Source: a virus. From it: a DNA stretch of 44,957 bases. Shown here piece by piece: positions 36,411 through 44,521 of the stretch. Made by a program: the position numbers and the translations under genes. The notes below the pieces were generated by a model. The model saw only the letters and a list, made by a program, of their open reading frames with translations. It searched no databases and was not told the origin of the DNA. Within the stretch, counting starts at the first letter, position 1. Each line of letters begins with the position of its first letter. Location of the stretch: positions 1-44,957 of the IMG/VR virus record IMGVR_UViG_3300046791_000199. One strand, given 5' to 3'.

Positions 36411-37748
36411 CTATTGCTTGAGCTTGGCCCCAAGCTCGGCAGCACGCTTCTTCAACTGCTCGGGCGTCGTGATCTTCTTCGCCTTCACCTCTGCGGCGAG
36501 CTGATCTTCCGGCGTCGGGCCGCCCGCGCCGTTCTTCGTGCCCATCAGCTCATCCGCCCGCGCCTTGATGTCGCCCGGCTTCGCTTCGTCGCCAAGTTCC
36601 GTCTTTGCAATCTGCGTTGCCCGCGAGCGATCAAGGATCGCGTTGGGGCCGCCCGACTGGCCGCGAGGGAGCTGGAGCTTTCCTTCCGCCCGCGCGTCCG
36701 AGAGTCCCGCCGCCGCGTCGCGTTGCCGTCCAAGCGAGCCCGTCGCGCGTTGCTGCTCTTGAATCAAGCTGATCTGCGCGAGCGTCTTTTGCAGCGCAAC
36801 CGCCGATTCCGGCGTCATCTCCAGCATGTCGCCGCCACCGAAGCTGAACGGGTTGGGCACCTGCACCGTGCCCCGCAGGATCCGCTCGACCTCCGCATCC
36901 ACCTTGTTCGGCGGGATCATCCCCTCTTCGAATCCGACGTTCGCTCCGAGTGATCCAATCCGCGCCTTCTGATCCGTCGTCAGCCGATTCCCAGCCTCCG
37001 CCGCGCGCGTCTCGATCGTGTGGCGAGCCGCCGCAACCGCCGCGTTCTTCGTGTTCCTCTCTGTGATGTCCCTGCGGATCGCCATCCGCGTTTTGTTCGC
37101 GTAGTCGAGGACTTTTACCTTGTCCTCGGCACTCACATCCGGCCCCTGCGCCGTCTGAAGCGCTTGAAGCACGCCCTTCATCGCCTCCTGATAGGTCGGG
37201 TCAGCTTCCGTGCTATTCGGATCCGTGACGGTGTAGGTCCCCGGCGTGGTCAATCCCTCGCCGATGTCCTTCGTCATCTTCGTGATGCCGCGATCGGCCA
37301 CGAGCCTGTGAAGGTTCGCCTGTTCTTCGTCGAGGAACCGCTTGGCGTACTCCATCCCCTTCGCGGGGTCCGCCTTGGCGATCTCCGCCGCCATCTTGCC
37401 AGCGCGCTCCGTGTTGGCGCGGATTGAAGCCTGGAACTGTGCATCCTCGCTGTTGGGATCGGACGGGCCGACCATTCCGGAGTCGGGCTGATTGGGCTGC
37501 GCGGGTCGATCGAACATCCCGCCGATCATCCCCGGCACGGTCGCGCGCTGCTGCTGGAGCACGCCGTATTCCGACGCTCGCCGCTTCTCTTCCGCAGCGT
37601 TCAGATCCATGTCCTGCTCGACCTTCTGGCGGAGCGTCTCGTAACGATCCTTCTCTCGCTGCTGGTCGCGCGCCTTGAAGATGATCGCGGCCATGTCGTT
37701 GCCAAAATTGTCGAAGTTGGCCCCGCCGTGGCTGATGACGATGCCCAT
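36411..37748 (-). CDS. Internal virion protein, gp15-like position
   Basis: 445 residues from ATG 37746-37748, with GGAG about 8 bases upstream; a TTG start five codons upstream (37763) is less likely. Sequence is charged helix with many Glu, Lys, Ala, Gln: KARDQQREKDRYETLRQKVEQDMDL, then a Pro/Gln-rich piece (RPAQPNQPDSGMVGPSD), KAGKMAAEIAK, QTAQGPDVSAEDKV. Such helix-rich proteins line the portal or form a DNA-ejection channel. It lies between two other internal protein genes in T7-like order (gp14-, gp15-, gp16-like). Confidence 0.6.
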   Translation of the reverse strand: MGIVISHGGANFDNFGNDMAAIIFKARDQQREKDRYETLRQKVEQDMDLNAAEEKRRASEYGVLQQQRATVPGMIGGMFDRPAQPNQPDSGMVGPSDPNSEDAQFQASIRANTERAGKMAAEIAKADPAKGMEYAKRFLDEEQANLHRLVADRGITKMTKDIGEGLTTPGTYTVTDPNSTEADPTYQEAMKGVLQALQTAQGPDVSAEDKVKVLDYANKTRMAIRRDITERNTKNAAVAAARHTIETRAAEAGNRLTTDQKARIGSLGANVGFEEGMIPPNKVDAEVERILRGTVQVPNPFSFGGGDMLEMTPESAVALQKTLAQISLIQEQQRATGSLGRQRDAAAGLSDARAEGKLQLPRGQSGGPNAILDRSRATQIAKTELGDEAKPGDIKARADELMGTKNGAGGPTPEDQLAAEVKAKKITTPEQLKKRAAELGAKLKQ

Positions 37749-37766
37749 GCTAGATGTCTCCAATCA

Positions 37767-38318
37767 TCACAAGAACGCCGCCGTGCCCAGCTTCATCAAT
37801 TCGGCTAGGTAGTTCGTGCCGCCCGTGTGCTGCACGCCGCCAAAAATGTTCGCCAGCGAGTTGATGTTGCCCTGCTGGAATCCGGCCTGTCCCGTCAGAA
37901 GCCCAGCCCGCATCCGAGCGATGTCCTCATTGATCCCACCGAGCGTCCGCAACGTGTCCGAGTGAATGCCACGCTCGACAGCCGAACCAACGGTAGATCC
38001 CGAGAGCCCCATTCCCTGGAGGCCCTGCGTCGTGTGCGCGACGTACTGTTTTTCCTTCGAGAGTGCGTCCGCCTTGGATGCCGCGCCGACCCCCTCGATC
38101 GACTTCAGCGCCTCGTCGTACTTTTGGTTCCCGTACCCGATGATGCCCAGCGGCCCGAACGGAGCGCCCTCTCCGCCGTAGAACAGCGACTTGATGAACG
38201 CCAGATTGTTCTTGTTGGCCTTGTTGGCGGACTTCTGCCCGCCCGTGAACTTGTCCGACTGACTTCCAGCCCCGCCACCACCAAACAGTCCACCCATCAC
38301 CGCACCTGCCTTTCCCAT
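37767..38318 (-). CDS. Internal virion protein, gp14-like (Gly-rich N-terminus)
   Basis: 183 residues. Begins with MGKAGAVMGGLFGGGGAGSQSDKF, the glycine-rich opening typical of podophage internal proteins that interact with membranes during ejection, then GGQKSANKANKNNLAFIKSLFYGG, and a helical region. Its end, NSLANIFGGVQHTGGTNYLAELMKLG, resembles the gp14/injection protein end. Overlaps the GNAT-like gene by 22 bases. The role in DNA ejection is inferred from style and synteny. Confidence 0.6.
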   Translation of the reverse strand: MGKAGAVMGGLFGGGGAGSQSDKFTGGQKSANKANKNNLAFIKSLFYGGEGAPFGPLGIIGYGNQKYDEALKSIEGVGAASKADALSKEKQYVAHTTQGLQGMGLSGSTVGSAVERGIHSDTLRTLGGINEDIARMRAGLLTGQAGFQQGNINSLANIFGGVQHTGGTNYLAELMKLGTAAFL

Positions 38319-38725
38319 TCCGCCCGAGTAAGAGCAAACAGCTTTTTGCCATTCGCCTCACCGCGCAGCCTCGCGCCGACCATCCGATTGAACATATGGC
38401 CGCGCACGTTATCCGATGGAGTCCAGCCGGCCACTCTCGGGCATGGCGTGTTCTCAAAGAACCACGAGACAAGAGCCCGCATCGCGTCGATCGCTCGCCG
38501 ACCTCTGGCCCATGGAAGGACGGCCAAGTGGACGAACACCGAGTAGTCCTTGCGGACCTCCGCTCCGAACACGAGCCCAGGAGCTACGAACAGAGCGAAG
38601 TCGTCCAGGTCGTCCGGGATCGCCCCGAACGTCGGAGCCACGGACGGATCCGAGACGATCGCCCGAACCTCATCCATGTCGTCCGGCCCGGCGAGCCGGA
38701 GCTGCTCGTTCATCTGCGCGATCAT
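38297..38725 (-). CDS. GNAT-like acetyltransferase fold, gp13-like position
   Basis: 142 residues, ATGA overlap with the upstream gene. The sequence follows a GNAT layout: AGPDDMDEVRAIVSDPSVAPTFG, VAPGLVFGAEVRKDYSVFVHLAVLPWARGRRAIDAMRALVSWFFEN, WTPSDNVRGHMFNRMVGARLRGE, where the LPWARGRRAI segment is the (V)xPxxRGxG-like acetyl-CoA loop (here RGRRAI). T7 gp13, an internal virion protein, also belongs to this class. Whether it binds acetyl-CoA is unclear. It lies between the hub and internal proteins, exactly where gp13 lies in T7-like phages. Confidence 0.6.
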   Translation of the reverse strand: MIAQMNEQLRLAGPDDMDEVRAIVSDPSVAPTFGAIPDDLDDFALFVAPGLVFGAEVRKDYSVFVHLAVLPWARGRRAIDAMRALVSWFFENTPCPRVAGWTPSDNVRGHMFNRMVGARLRGEANGKKLFALTRAEWERQVR

Positions 38726-39000
38726 GGCTCCTGCTCCATCAATCCCCTCGCCTTGAGGTTGGCGATAATCTCGTTCACCTTGACCACGAGCTTCTCCAGC
38801 TCGACCTGTATGCCCAGCGGAACCGCCGTGTAGTCGAGCGCGAGGTTATCGACGCCGCGCGCCGTTCGCCGATTCGTGGCGAGGAGATTCTGCTGGCGCC
38901 GCAGCCTCGGATCCATGAGCCCAGGGCGGCGCATGAGCGTTGAGGAGAGGCGGGCGCGGCCTACGGGGCCGGCCTTGCGCTTGGGGTCAATGGATGCCAT
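38722..39000 (-). CDS. Small virion-associated protein
   Basis: 92 residues from ATG 38998-39000, overlapping the hub gene by 14 bases (stop at 38987); the longer reading to 39213 runs in the hub gene and is not used. Basic N-terminus (MASIDPKRKAGPVGRARLSSTLMRRPG), then RLRRQQNLLATNRRTARGVDNLALD and a helical VELEKLVVKVNEIIANLKARG end. The basic part may bind DNA or the portal. No family was recognised; located between hub and internal proteins. Confidence 0.6.
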   Translation of the reverse strand: MASIDPKRKAGPVGRARLSSTLMRRPGLMDPRLRRQQNLLATNRRTARGVDNLALDYTAVPLGIQVELEKLVVKVNEIIANLKARGLMEQEP

Positions 39001-41878
39001 GTGCCCTGCCCGCCGGGAACGCATCGACCGTGATGCTTTCGACCGCCCAGCGTTCGGATAGAGCGGGCACGCCGCTGCTCGTCCGCGTCGCCGACCGAAG
39101 CTGCATCCAGCAGTACGGACCTCGGCATTGAATCGGGAGCCTGAGATTCCGTCCCGGCCCGACGCGCACCTGATCCTTCGGCATCTCCGGCGTCTCGGCC
39201 GTCTCTGAGGCAAAGAACTTCACATGCACGCCGCCAAGCTCGCGCGCAAGAATCACGCTCGGCCGCTTGAAGCGCGCCTCGAAGTCGCCTTCCGGTCCGG
39301 CGATCGGCCCAATGAGCACCCGCGCGTCGATCGGCTGCGAGTCGTCGCCGGATGACAGCGGATCCCACTTCAGCACGCGCCCATCCTCCGTTCCGAAGAT
39401 CATCACGCGCTCGGCCGCCGTGTCCCCATCGATGACGTGAACGGCCGTGGGCTGCATCTCCGTGATTGCCGTCGTTCCGAACTCCATCGGGAACCATCCG
39501 CCCGTGCGCTGACTCCAGAAGTAGTGCCGAACCTGCACTCCGCCATCCTCGTAAGGAAGGATCCAGACATGGAGCCCGTTATCCCTTGAATTCCAGGTCA
39601 TTTCGACGCGGTACGTCGAGAGGTCAACGTCCGAAATCTCCTCCTCGATCGTGTCTCGCGTGAGCCATTGAAGCTCGCCGGTCGGGCTCATGACGTAGAC
39701 GCCGCCGCTCGAACCGAAGAAGTAGATCCGCCCCTCGGGGTCCTTGCACCACGGCGAGCCGAAGGCCATGCCGATCTTGTCGGACACGACGGAGATCCGA
39801 CCGCCGGCCATCGGGTCGCCATCGACGCGCAGGATCGAACGCGAGCATCCGATGAAGAGGAGATCATCCGACCATGGAACGAGCGCGTGAATCAGATCGG
39901 GAGAGTCCCCGGCGGCCGGGAGCGCCTGTCCGCTGACCGCCTGCGTTTCGAGCGGTTCGGGCGGGAATAGATCCCAGTCGTAGGGGTCGTTGTAGGCGCT
40001 CATGTGCCACGACCACGGCGAGTCTGCCGTGTGGGCGAGCACGATTCGATTCCGCCAGCGGCAGATCAGGCGAGCGCGCGGTGGGATCAGGCCGAGGCTC
40101 GTCGCGCGCCACTCGACGATCTCGCCGTCCGGGTTCGTCGCGTCTCCAGGAAGCGGCCGATACACCGCGTAGTCCTGCCCGTCCGTCCAGAACACTTCTC
40201 CGTCGAAGTCGGCTGCCTGGACGAAACGCGAGTTAGTGCTGAGGACCGGAGAGCGCCCCGTGCTGTTCGTCGGGTTCGTGACTCCGGCCGTCGTGAACCT
40301 GTAGATGGCCCCGTTGGCAACGCCCAGCCGACAGATCGCCCGCGAGGATGTTTGAAGCGCGGTCTCCAGGAGCGTGTCGTAGCCCTGGATCGAGCCGCCC
40401 GTGGTCTCTGAAGTGAGCGTGACGACGTTCGTTCCCGAGATGAACACCGTGTCCGTGACCGGGTAATCGTCGGGCTGGTAGTCGGGGTGCGTCGTCGGAA
40501 CCGCGACGGCTCGCGTCTCGTTTGCCGTGACCGTGGGCACGCCAGCGACGTAGACGTACTGAACGATCGACGAGTAGAGCACGCCGCTCGGCTTGATAAT
40601 CTTCGCTGCCGCTACGCTCGTCGAGCTGACGCAGGTAGGCACGACGAGATTGCTTGAGTAGTCAAGGGCGATCGACGGGTAGCTGTAACCCGGATTCGTA
40701 GCCGCCGCTCCGAGGTCCGTCGCGTTCGCTCGCTCCCAGACCTTGAGCCACGCCGTCGTCGTGTCCGAGAGCATCCTGACCCACGAACCGGAAGAGGGAT
40801 CGCCCGTCGCGCGCCGGCCCATGGAGTAGACGTTGCCAGTTACATCGACCGCGACGGCGAAACCGACTCCACCGCCGCGAACGGCCGACACGGCGACCTC
40901 GTTGTTCACGAAGCAGTAATTGGCCGAAAGGGTGAAGTCGCTCTTGATCTTGAGCTGCGCCCAGACTCCAGAGGAGGCATCATGGACCGTTCCAACCGCG
41001 ATGATCCAGGACGTTTCACCGACCGTCCGCATCGCCATGTCGTGGCCGAATACGGCAGTACCGCCAGCGGGGAACAGCGCATCGAGCGCCGTGATCGCGG
41101 CGTTGTCGATCGTCAGGTGGTCGTATCGGTCCCCCGTTCCAGGCCCGGACGCCGTGTTGATGTTCTTGTATTCAACCAGGCGCGCCGAGCAAACCGTGGT
41201 TGAGACGTACTGCGTTTCTAGCGTCCACAGCGAATCACCGGCAACGTGCATCCCCTGAACGAGGCTCGGCGATGAGTTTGTGAAGACGTGCCAGACTATC
41301 TCCAAGCCCCTGTTGTCGGCGGCCAGTTGAAACTTGTAGATATGGCCCGGGCCAACTCCGGAAAGGGTTGAAATCCAGTCGGAAGCGGCGACGTAAATCG
41401 CGCCGTCTTCCGCGACGTGAATCTTGCCGACGACGAACAGCGGACCGCTTGCCCCAATGGGGAGGCCTGGAATGTCGATGGCTCCAAGCTCAATCCCGTA
41501 GCGCGAGTAGTGAACAAGCCTCGTCTTGTCTATGACTGCGAAGAAGTCGTCATACAGGCCCGACTCGATGACTGAGACCGTCGAGGCTTGCGCCAGCGAC
41601 ACCGCCCATAGCTCATTCGGAATCGGATCGGCCGAGTAGCTGACGTGCCTCGCTTGGTACGGGAACGAGTGGAGCGCCTGGACCTTGTGGCCGATCCCGG
41701 CCATGTAGCCGGAGAAGTAGGCCGAGGAGCCCGAGCGGATCGAGCCGCGCAGCCGGCCCGTGGTCCAGTCAACCGGCACGACGTTGACGAGATCCCGGCT
41801 CGTCTGCGGCGGCTGCTCCGATAGGCGGCCGTTTTTGTTCAAGCCCTGGAAAGGGAATGAGAGGGGAAGGCGGCTCAC
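38987..41878 (-). CDS. Tail hub / tail tubular B-like protein (963 aa)
   Basis: From GTG 41876-41878, overlapping the TGA of the preceding gene (GTGA); the longer reading to 42046 includes out-of-frame upstream sequence. The N-terminus SRLPLSFPFQGLNKNGRLSEQPPQTSRDLVNVVPVDWTTGRLRG contains the common 'sxxNxxPxdwxxGrlR' start of podophage tail-hub proteins (P22 gp10, T7 gp12-like). The rest is rich in beta-strands and GG/NG turns in a propeller pattern. The C-terminal half holds DPYDWDLFPPEPLETQAVSG and YFFGSSGGVYVMSPTG. It would join the connector to fibres and the needle. The precise orthology is an inference. Confidence 0.65.
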   Translation of the reverse strand: MSRLPLSFPFQGLNKNGRLSEQPPQTSRDLVNVVPVDWTTGRLRGSIRSGSSAYFSGYMAGIGHKVQALHSFPYQARHVSYSADPIPNELWAVSLAQASTVSVIESGLYDDFFAVIDKTRLVHYSRYGIELGAIDIPGLPIGASGPLFVVGKIHVAEDGAIYVAASDWISTLSGVGPGHIYKFQLAADNRGLEIVWHVFTNSSPSLVQGMHVAGDSLWTLETQYVSTTVCSARLVEYKNINTASGPGTGDRYDHLTIDNAAITALDALFPAGGTAVFGHDMAMRTVGETSWIIAVGTVHDASSGVWAQLKIKSDFTLSANYCFVNNEVAVSAVRGGGVGFAVAVDVTGNVYSMGRRATGDPSSGSWVRMLSDTTTAWLKVWERANATDLGAAATNPGYSYPSIALDYSSNLVVPTCVSSTSVAAAKIIKPSGVLYSSIVQYVYVAGVPTVTANETRAVAVPTTHPDYQPDDYPVTDTVFISGTNVVTLTSETTGGSIQGYDTLLETALQTSSRAICRLGVANGAIYRFTTAGVTNPTNSTGRSPVLSTNSRFVQAADFDGEVFWTDGQDYAVYRPLPGDATNPDGEIVEWRATSLGLIPPRARLICRWRNRIVLAHTADSPWSWHMSAYNDPYDWDLFPPEPLETQAVSGQALPAAGDSPDLIHALVPWSDDLLFIGCSRSILRVDGDPMAGGRISVVSDKIGMAFGSPWCKDPEGRIYFFGSSGGVYVMSPTGELQWLTRDTIEEEISDVDLSTYRVEMTWNSRDNGLHVWILPYEDGGVQVRHYFWSQRTGGWFPMEFGTTAITEMQPTAVHVIDGDTAAERVMIFGTEDGRVLKWDPLSSGDDSQPIDARVLIGPIAGPEGDFEARFKRPSVILARELGGVHVKFFASETAETPEMPKDQVRVGPGRNLRLPIQCRGPYCWMQLRSATRTSSGVPALSERWAVESITVDAFPAGRAHGIH

Positions 41879-42420
41879 GCGCTGATCGCCTCCGGTCGCT
41901 TCGGCCAAATCAGAATGTGAAACGCCCATCGCGCGGCGAGGCTCCAGCGCTTTGCCAGGAGCGCCTTGATGAGCTGTGGGAAGTTGTGGAGATTCCGCGT
42001 CACGAGCCCAGCGAGAAGGATCCTGACGGCCCAGGTGCGCGTCCATGACGTGGACTGCTCAAGAAGCTGGAGCGAGCGTTCCTTCACTTGAAGCTCGCCC
42101 TGGGAGAGCATGAGAAGCGCCTTGAGGTGCTCGTTCTCTTTGTCGCCCGCACCTTCGCCTTGAAGCGTTCCCTCTCGCAGTTCGGCGTTCTCGCCCACGG
42201 AGTGCCCGACGACGGCCCCAACCCCAGCGCCCACGACGGTGCCCGCTGGACCGACCACAGAGCCCGCCAGCGCACCGGCCGCAGCGCCACCGGCTGGCAT
42301 GGCGGACGCCCTGACGCTGCTCCACAGTCCAGCGCAGGACGCCAGCCATACGGCCGCAGCCGCAGCTATGAGCGCGGCCACGGACCAGTTCATCACCTTG
42401 AGGGCGCGGTCGGGGGTCAT
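41875..42420 (-). CDS. Membrane protein with glycine-zipper
   Basis: 181 residues from ATG 42418-42420 (ATGA overlap); the 273-residue reading to 42696 includes sequence antisense to neighbours and is rejected. A first membrane segment (NWSVAALIAAAAAVWLASCAG, 11-31) is followed by a Gly-rich zipper AMPAGGAAAGALAGSVVGPAGTVVGAGVGAVVG (about 40-72), then soluble helices ending HNFPQLIKALLAKRWSLAARWAFHIL, a possible second segment. Gly zippers often mediate membrane helix packing; a role in exit or ejection is possible. Its stop is coupled to the hub gene. Confidence 0.6.
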   Translation of the reverse strand: MTPDRALKVMNWSVAALIAAAAAVWLASCAGLWSSVRASAMPAGGAAAGALAGSVVGPAGTVVGAGVGAVVGHSVGENAELREGTLQGEGAGDKENEHLKALLMLSQGELQVKERSLQLLEQSTSWTRTWAVRILLAGLVTRNLHNFPQLIKALLAKRWSLAARWAFHILIWPKRPEAISA

Positions 42421-42530
42421 CGCCAACGCCCAATCTGATGTCTGTGATGAAGGCACAGCGCCATCCACCACAGCCAGAGAGCCGTGAGGCCGAGGCCAAC
42501 AGCCGCGCCGATCTTGTCGCCGTGGGTCAC
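42417..42530 (-). CDS. 37-residue membrane protein with GTG start
   Basis: GTG 42528-42530 overlaps the previous TGA, and its own TGA (42417-42419) overlaps the next ATG. Reads VTHGDKIGAAVGLGLTALWLWWMALCLHHRHQIGRWR, one hydrophobic segment (IGAAVGLGLTALWLWWMALCL) and a basic end. Too short for most gene callers. The perfect spacing argues for a real gene; likely an inner-membrane peptide of unknown role, perhaps part of a lysis module. Confidence 0.5.
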   Translation of the reverse strand: MTHGDKIGAAVGLGLTALWLWWMALCLHHRHQIGRWR

Positions 42531-42898
42531 TTGGGTTTCGCCTCGCCAGGAATCTCCGGCTTCGGAGCGGGAATAGGCGGCAGCGGAGGCGGCGCGCTGT
42601 CCATGATGTTGCGATAGTGCTGCTCTGCACGCACCCGCTCACGGATCCGCTCCTCGGCCGCCCACCGACGCGCGGCGAACGGCTCGATCTCGACATAGAC
42701 GGCCTGGGAGTCGGTGTCGTTATTCACCTTCCCGCCGCGAGCGTCATAGCTGCCGTCGCCGTAGACCCAACCGACGCGGGTGGTCAGCGCGGACACCTGC
42801 CACTCCTCGGCGGTCGTGCAGCTCGCAAAGAAGCACATCACCACGATGGCGAGGCCGATCGCAAGCCACACGAACCGATCGTACTTGCTCGACCTCAT
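42527..42898 (-). CDS. Putative lipoprotein
   Basis: 123 residues from ATG 42896-42898; upstream extension to 43030 lies over the next gene and is rejected. N-terminus MRSSKYDRFVWLAIGLAIVVMCFFASC with a lipobox-like FFASC at about 23-27, then TTAEEWQVSALTTRVGWVYGDGSYDARGG, and a charged helix EERIRERVRAEQHY. The last 20 residues are Pro-rich (PPPLPPIPAPKPE), as in outer-membrane spanins that span the periplasm. A spanin-like role is a possible inference; lipidation is predicted. Confidence 0.55.
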   Translation of the reverse strand: MRSSKYDRFVWLAIGLAIVVMCFFASCTTAEEWQVSALTTRVGWVYGDGSYDARGGKVNNDTDSQAVYVEIEPFAARRWAAEERIRERVRAEQHYRNIMDSAPPPLPPIPAPKPEIPGEAKPK

Positions 42899-42900
42899 GG

Positions 42901-43053
42901 CTACTTGCCTCCGGGGATCAGCCCGTCGATCACATCGAGCAAGCCCTTCGCGGCATGGATGAGCGGGTGACCGATTGCGATGACGATAAGCGCCGTGATG
43001 ATGCAACCGGCGGCCCACTTCCAATTCCAAGTCGTAGGATTCAGGACAGTCAT
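42901..43053 (-). CDS. 50-residue membrane protein
   Basis: ATG 43051-43053, preceded by AAAGGAAGTG. Reads MTVLNPTTWNWKWAAGC then IITALIVIAIGHPLIHAAKGL and DVIDGLIPGGK. One membrane segment and a short Gly-rich end. Located between the protease and lipoprotein genes. The small size and position suggest part of a lysis or membrane module, such as a holin, though this is not shown. Confidence 0.55.
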   Translation of the reverse strand: MTVLNPTTWNWKWAAGCIITALIVIAIGHPLIHAAKGLLDVIDGLIPGGK

Positions 43054-43070
43054 GGGATCACTTCCTTTCG

Positions 43071-43916
43071 TTAGGGTTGGGCGGCGAGCACCGCCGCTTC
43101 CGCGTTCACCACGAGACCGGCTCCCATCGGAGTCGCCGTGGAGATCAGGATGTCTTGGACTTCCTCGCCCGTGAGCGAGGGGTTGACGGCGAGGACGAGG
43201 CCCGCGACGCCGAGGACATATGCGCCGGCTTGGCTCGTCCCGTCACCGGCTCCGAACGTGTCGGGCGGTGCGGTCGAGGTCGCGTGACCCGGAGCCCAAA
43301 GATCGACTGGGTTCCCGAAGTTTGAGTAACTCGCCTGGGAACCGTCCAGCCCGCAAGCACCGACCACGAGTATATGAGGGTCGTTACGACCACCGAGGTT
43401 TTGACCTCCGGCCCAGACGTTTCCGGCGGGGACAATCGCCAGCCGGTGCCCGTCGTTCCACAGCGCATCGAGCGCACTCTTGAGCGGTTGTTGGCGGGCA
43501 ATGGGGAGGATCTCTCTTTCGATCAGGACGACCTTCGCGGTAGTGGTTGTGCGCGCCCGGTCGATCGACGCTGCGATGCTCCCGCGCGTGTACCCGGCGC
43601 TGAACACGGTGAGATCGGACTGCCAGAGAATCCCAGCGATGCCAATTCCGTTGTTGGCGTCGGCGGTGATCGTGCCCGACATGAGCGTTCCGTGCTGATC
43701 GCAGTTGTCCCACGGATCGCTCGCCGGGTTCAGGTGCGTCAGGTCCGGGTGATCGAGCTGCACGCCGGAGTCGATGTCCACGAGCGGGACGGACGCGCTA
43801 CCCGTGGTGATCTCCCAGGCCGCAGGCACCCCGATCAGTTGGAGCCCGAACTGCGCGGGGAAGATCGGATCGTTGGGAGCCTGGACGCACAGAGCAAGAG
43901 CGATGGCGGTCAGCAT
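43071..43916 (-). CDS. Subtilisin-like secreted serine protease
   Basis: 281 residues from ATG 43914-43916, with AGGAA upstream. After a short hydrophobic N-terminus (MLTAIALALCVQA, likely a signal peptide though lacking positive residues), the S8 fold follows: VDIDSG with D49, DQHGTLMSGT with H75, IVPAGN with oxyanion N166, ASYSNFG and WAPG near 195-210, and GDGTSQAGAYVLGVAGL with S228. All four key residues are present. There is no propeptide: the mature-type start NDPIFPAQFGL follows directly. S8 enzymes cleave proteins outside the cytoplasm; in a phage this could attack host surface proteins, or assist release or entry. Confidence 0.9.
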   Translation of the reverse strand: MLTAIALALCVQAPNDPIFPAQFGLQLIGVPAAWEITTGSASVPLVDIDSGVQLDHPDLTHLNPASDPWDNCDQHGTLMSGTITADANNGIGIAGILWQSDLTVFSAGYTRGSIAASIDRARTTTTAKVVLIEREILPIARQQPLKSALDALWNDGHRLAIVPAGNVWAGGQNLGGRNDPHILVVGACGLDGSQASYSNFGNPVDLWAPGHATSTAPPDTFGAGDGTSQAGAYVLGVAGLVLAVNPSLTGEEVQDILISTATPMGAGLVVNAEAAVLAAQP

Positions 43917-43918
43917 GG

Positions 43919-44194
43919 TTATTCCTGGTCGATGGGGTGAAGTTGAAGCTCCTCGGCCACGACTCCAGCGTGCCGGATGAGCAGTTCCTTGTCGGTTTCT
44001 CCCAGGTTGCGAGTCGTGGTGACGGTGCGGACGATCCCCCCGGACTTCCAGGAGGTGGTGAGGCTGTTGCCGGCGACGGTGATGGACATGGTTTCAGCGA
44101 TCCTTTCGAGCACGCGGTACTGACTGAACTGGATGGCGACGATCCCGACGACGAGGACCGTAATTAGGACCCGCCAAGCTGCCGCGACCTTCAC
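43919..44194 (-). CDS. Membrane-anchored small protein
   Basis: 91 residues from GTG 44192-44194, two bases before the protease gene. An N-terminal membrane segment (VAAAWRVLITVLVVGIVAIQF, 2-22), then a soluble part with VLERIAETMSITVAGNSLTTSWKSGGIVRTVTTTRNLGETDKELLIRHAG. Could be a partner of the protease (for example an anchored inhibitor or chaperone), since a co-located small protein is adjacent to a propeptide-less protease. That is an inference from context. Confidence 0.6.
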   Translation of the reverse strand: MKVAAAWRVLITVLVVGIVAIQFSQYRVLERIAETMSITVAGNSLTTSWKSGGIVRTVTTTRNLGETDKELLIRHAGVVAEELQLHPIDQE

Positions 44195-44227
44195 GCATGG
44201 ATTCCGAGGCTTCCCGCTGGAAAGTTC

Positions 44228-44521
44228 TCATTTTCCTGCACTTCTCGTGAGCGCATCTACGGAGGTCTTGATCTTGTCCAGGTCGCGCCCCTGCGCCTCG
44301 ACCGTGAATGTGAGCGCCTGGATCTGGAGAGCTACCGCGCGCGATTGCTCCGCCAGCTTCTCGTTCGTGGCGTAGCTGGAGAGCGTGATCTGCTTTTCCA
44401 GGTCGCCGTACTTCGTAGCTCCGAACCATGCGAGGCTGGCAAAGGCGACGGAGAACCCCCACGGCACGAGAGTCTCGCGCGTCAGGATCGGCCGTCGCCC
44501 GTTGCCGTTCTCGTCAGCCAT
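44228..44521 (-). CDS. Small membrane protein with coiled coil (holin-like?)
   Basis: 97 residues. A hydrophilic start (ADENGNGRRPILTRE), one membrane segment (TLVPWGFSVAFASLAWFGATK, about 16-36), and a helical amphipathic tail with EKQITLSSYATNEKLAEQSRAVALQIQALTFTVEAQGRDLDKIKTSVDAL, the layout of several phage holin-associated or membrane-tethered proteins. The ATG at 44519-44521 overlaps the previous TGA by one base. Its function is not proved. Confidence 0.6.
   Translation of the reverse strand: MADENGNGRRPILTRETLVPWGFSVAFASLAWFGATKYGDLEKQITLSSYATNEKLAEQSRAVALQIQALTFTVEAQGRDLDKIKTSVDALTRSAGK

Noticed and set aside
41875-42696. 273-residue reading of the Gly-zipper gene
   Set aside because: The first 92 residues are Arg/Ser-rich and overlap two coupled genes; ATG 42420 gives a clean ATGA junction.
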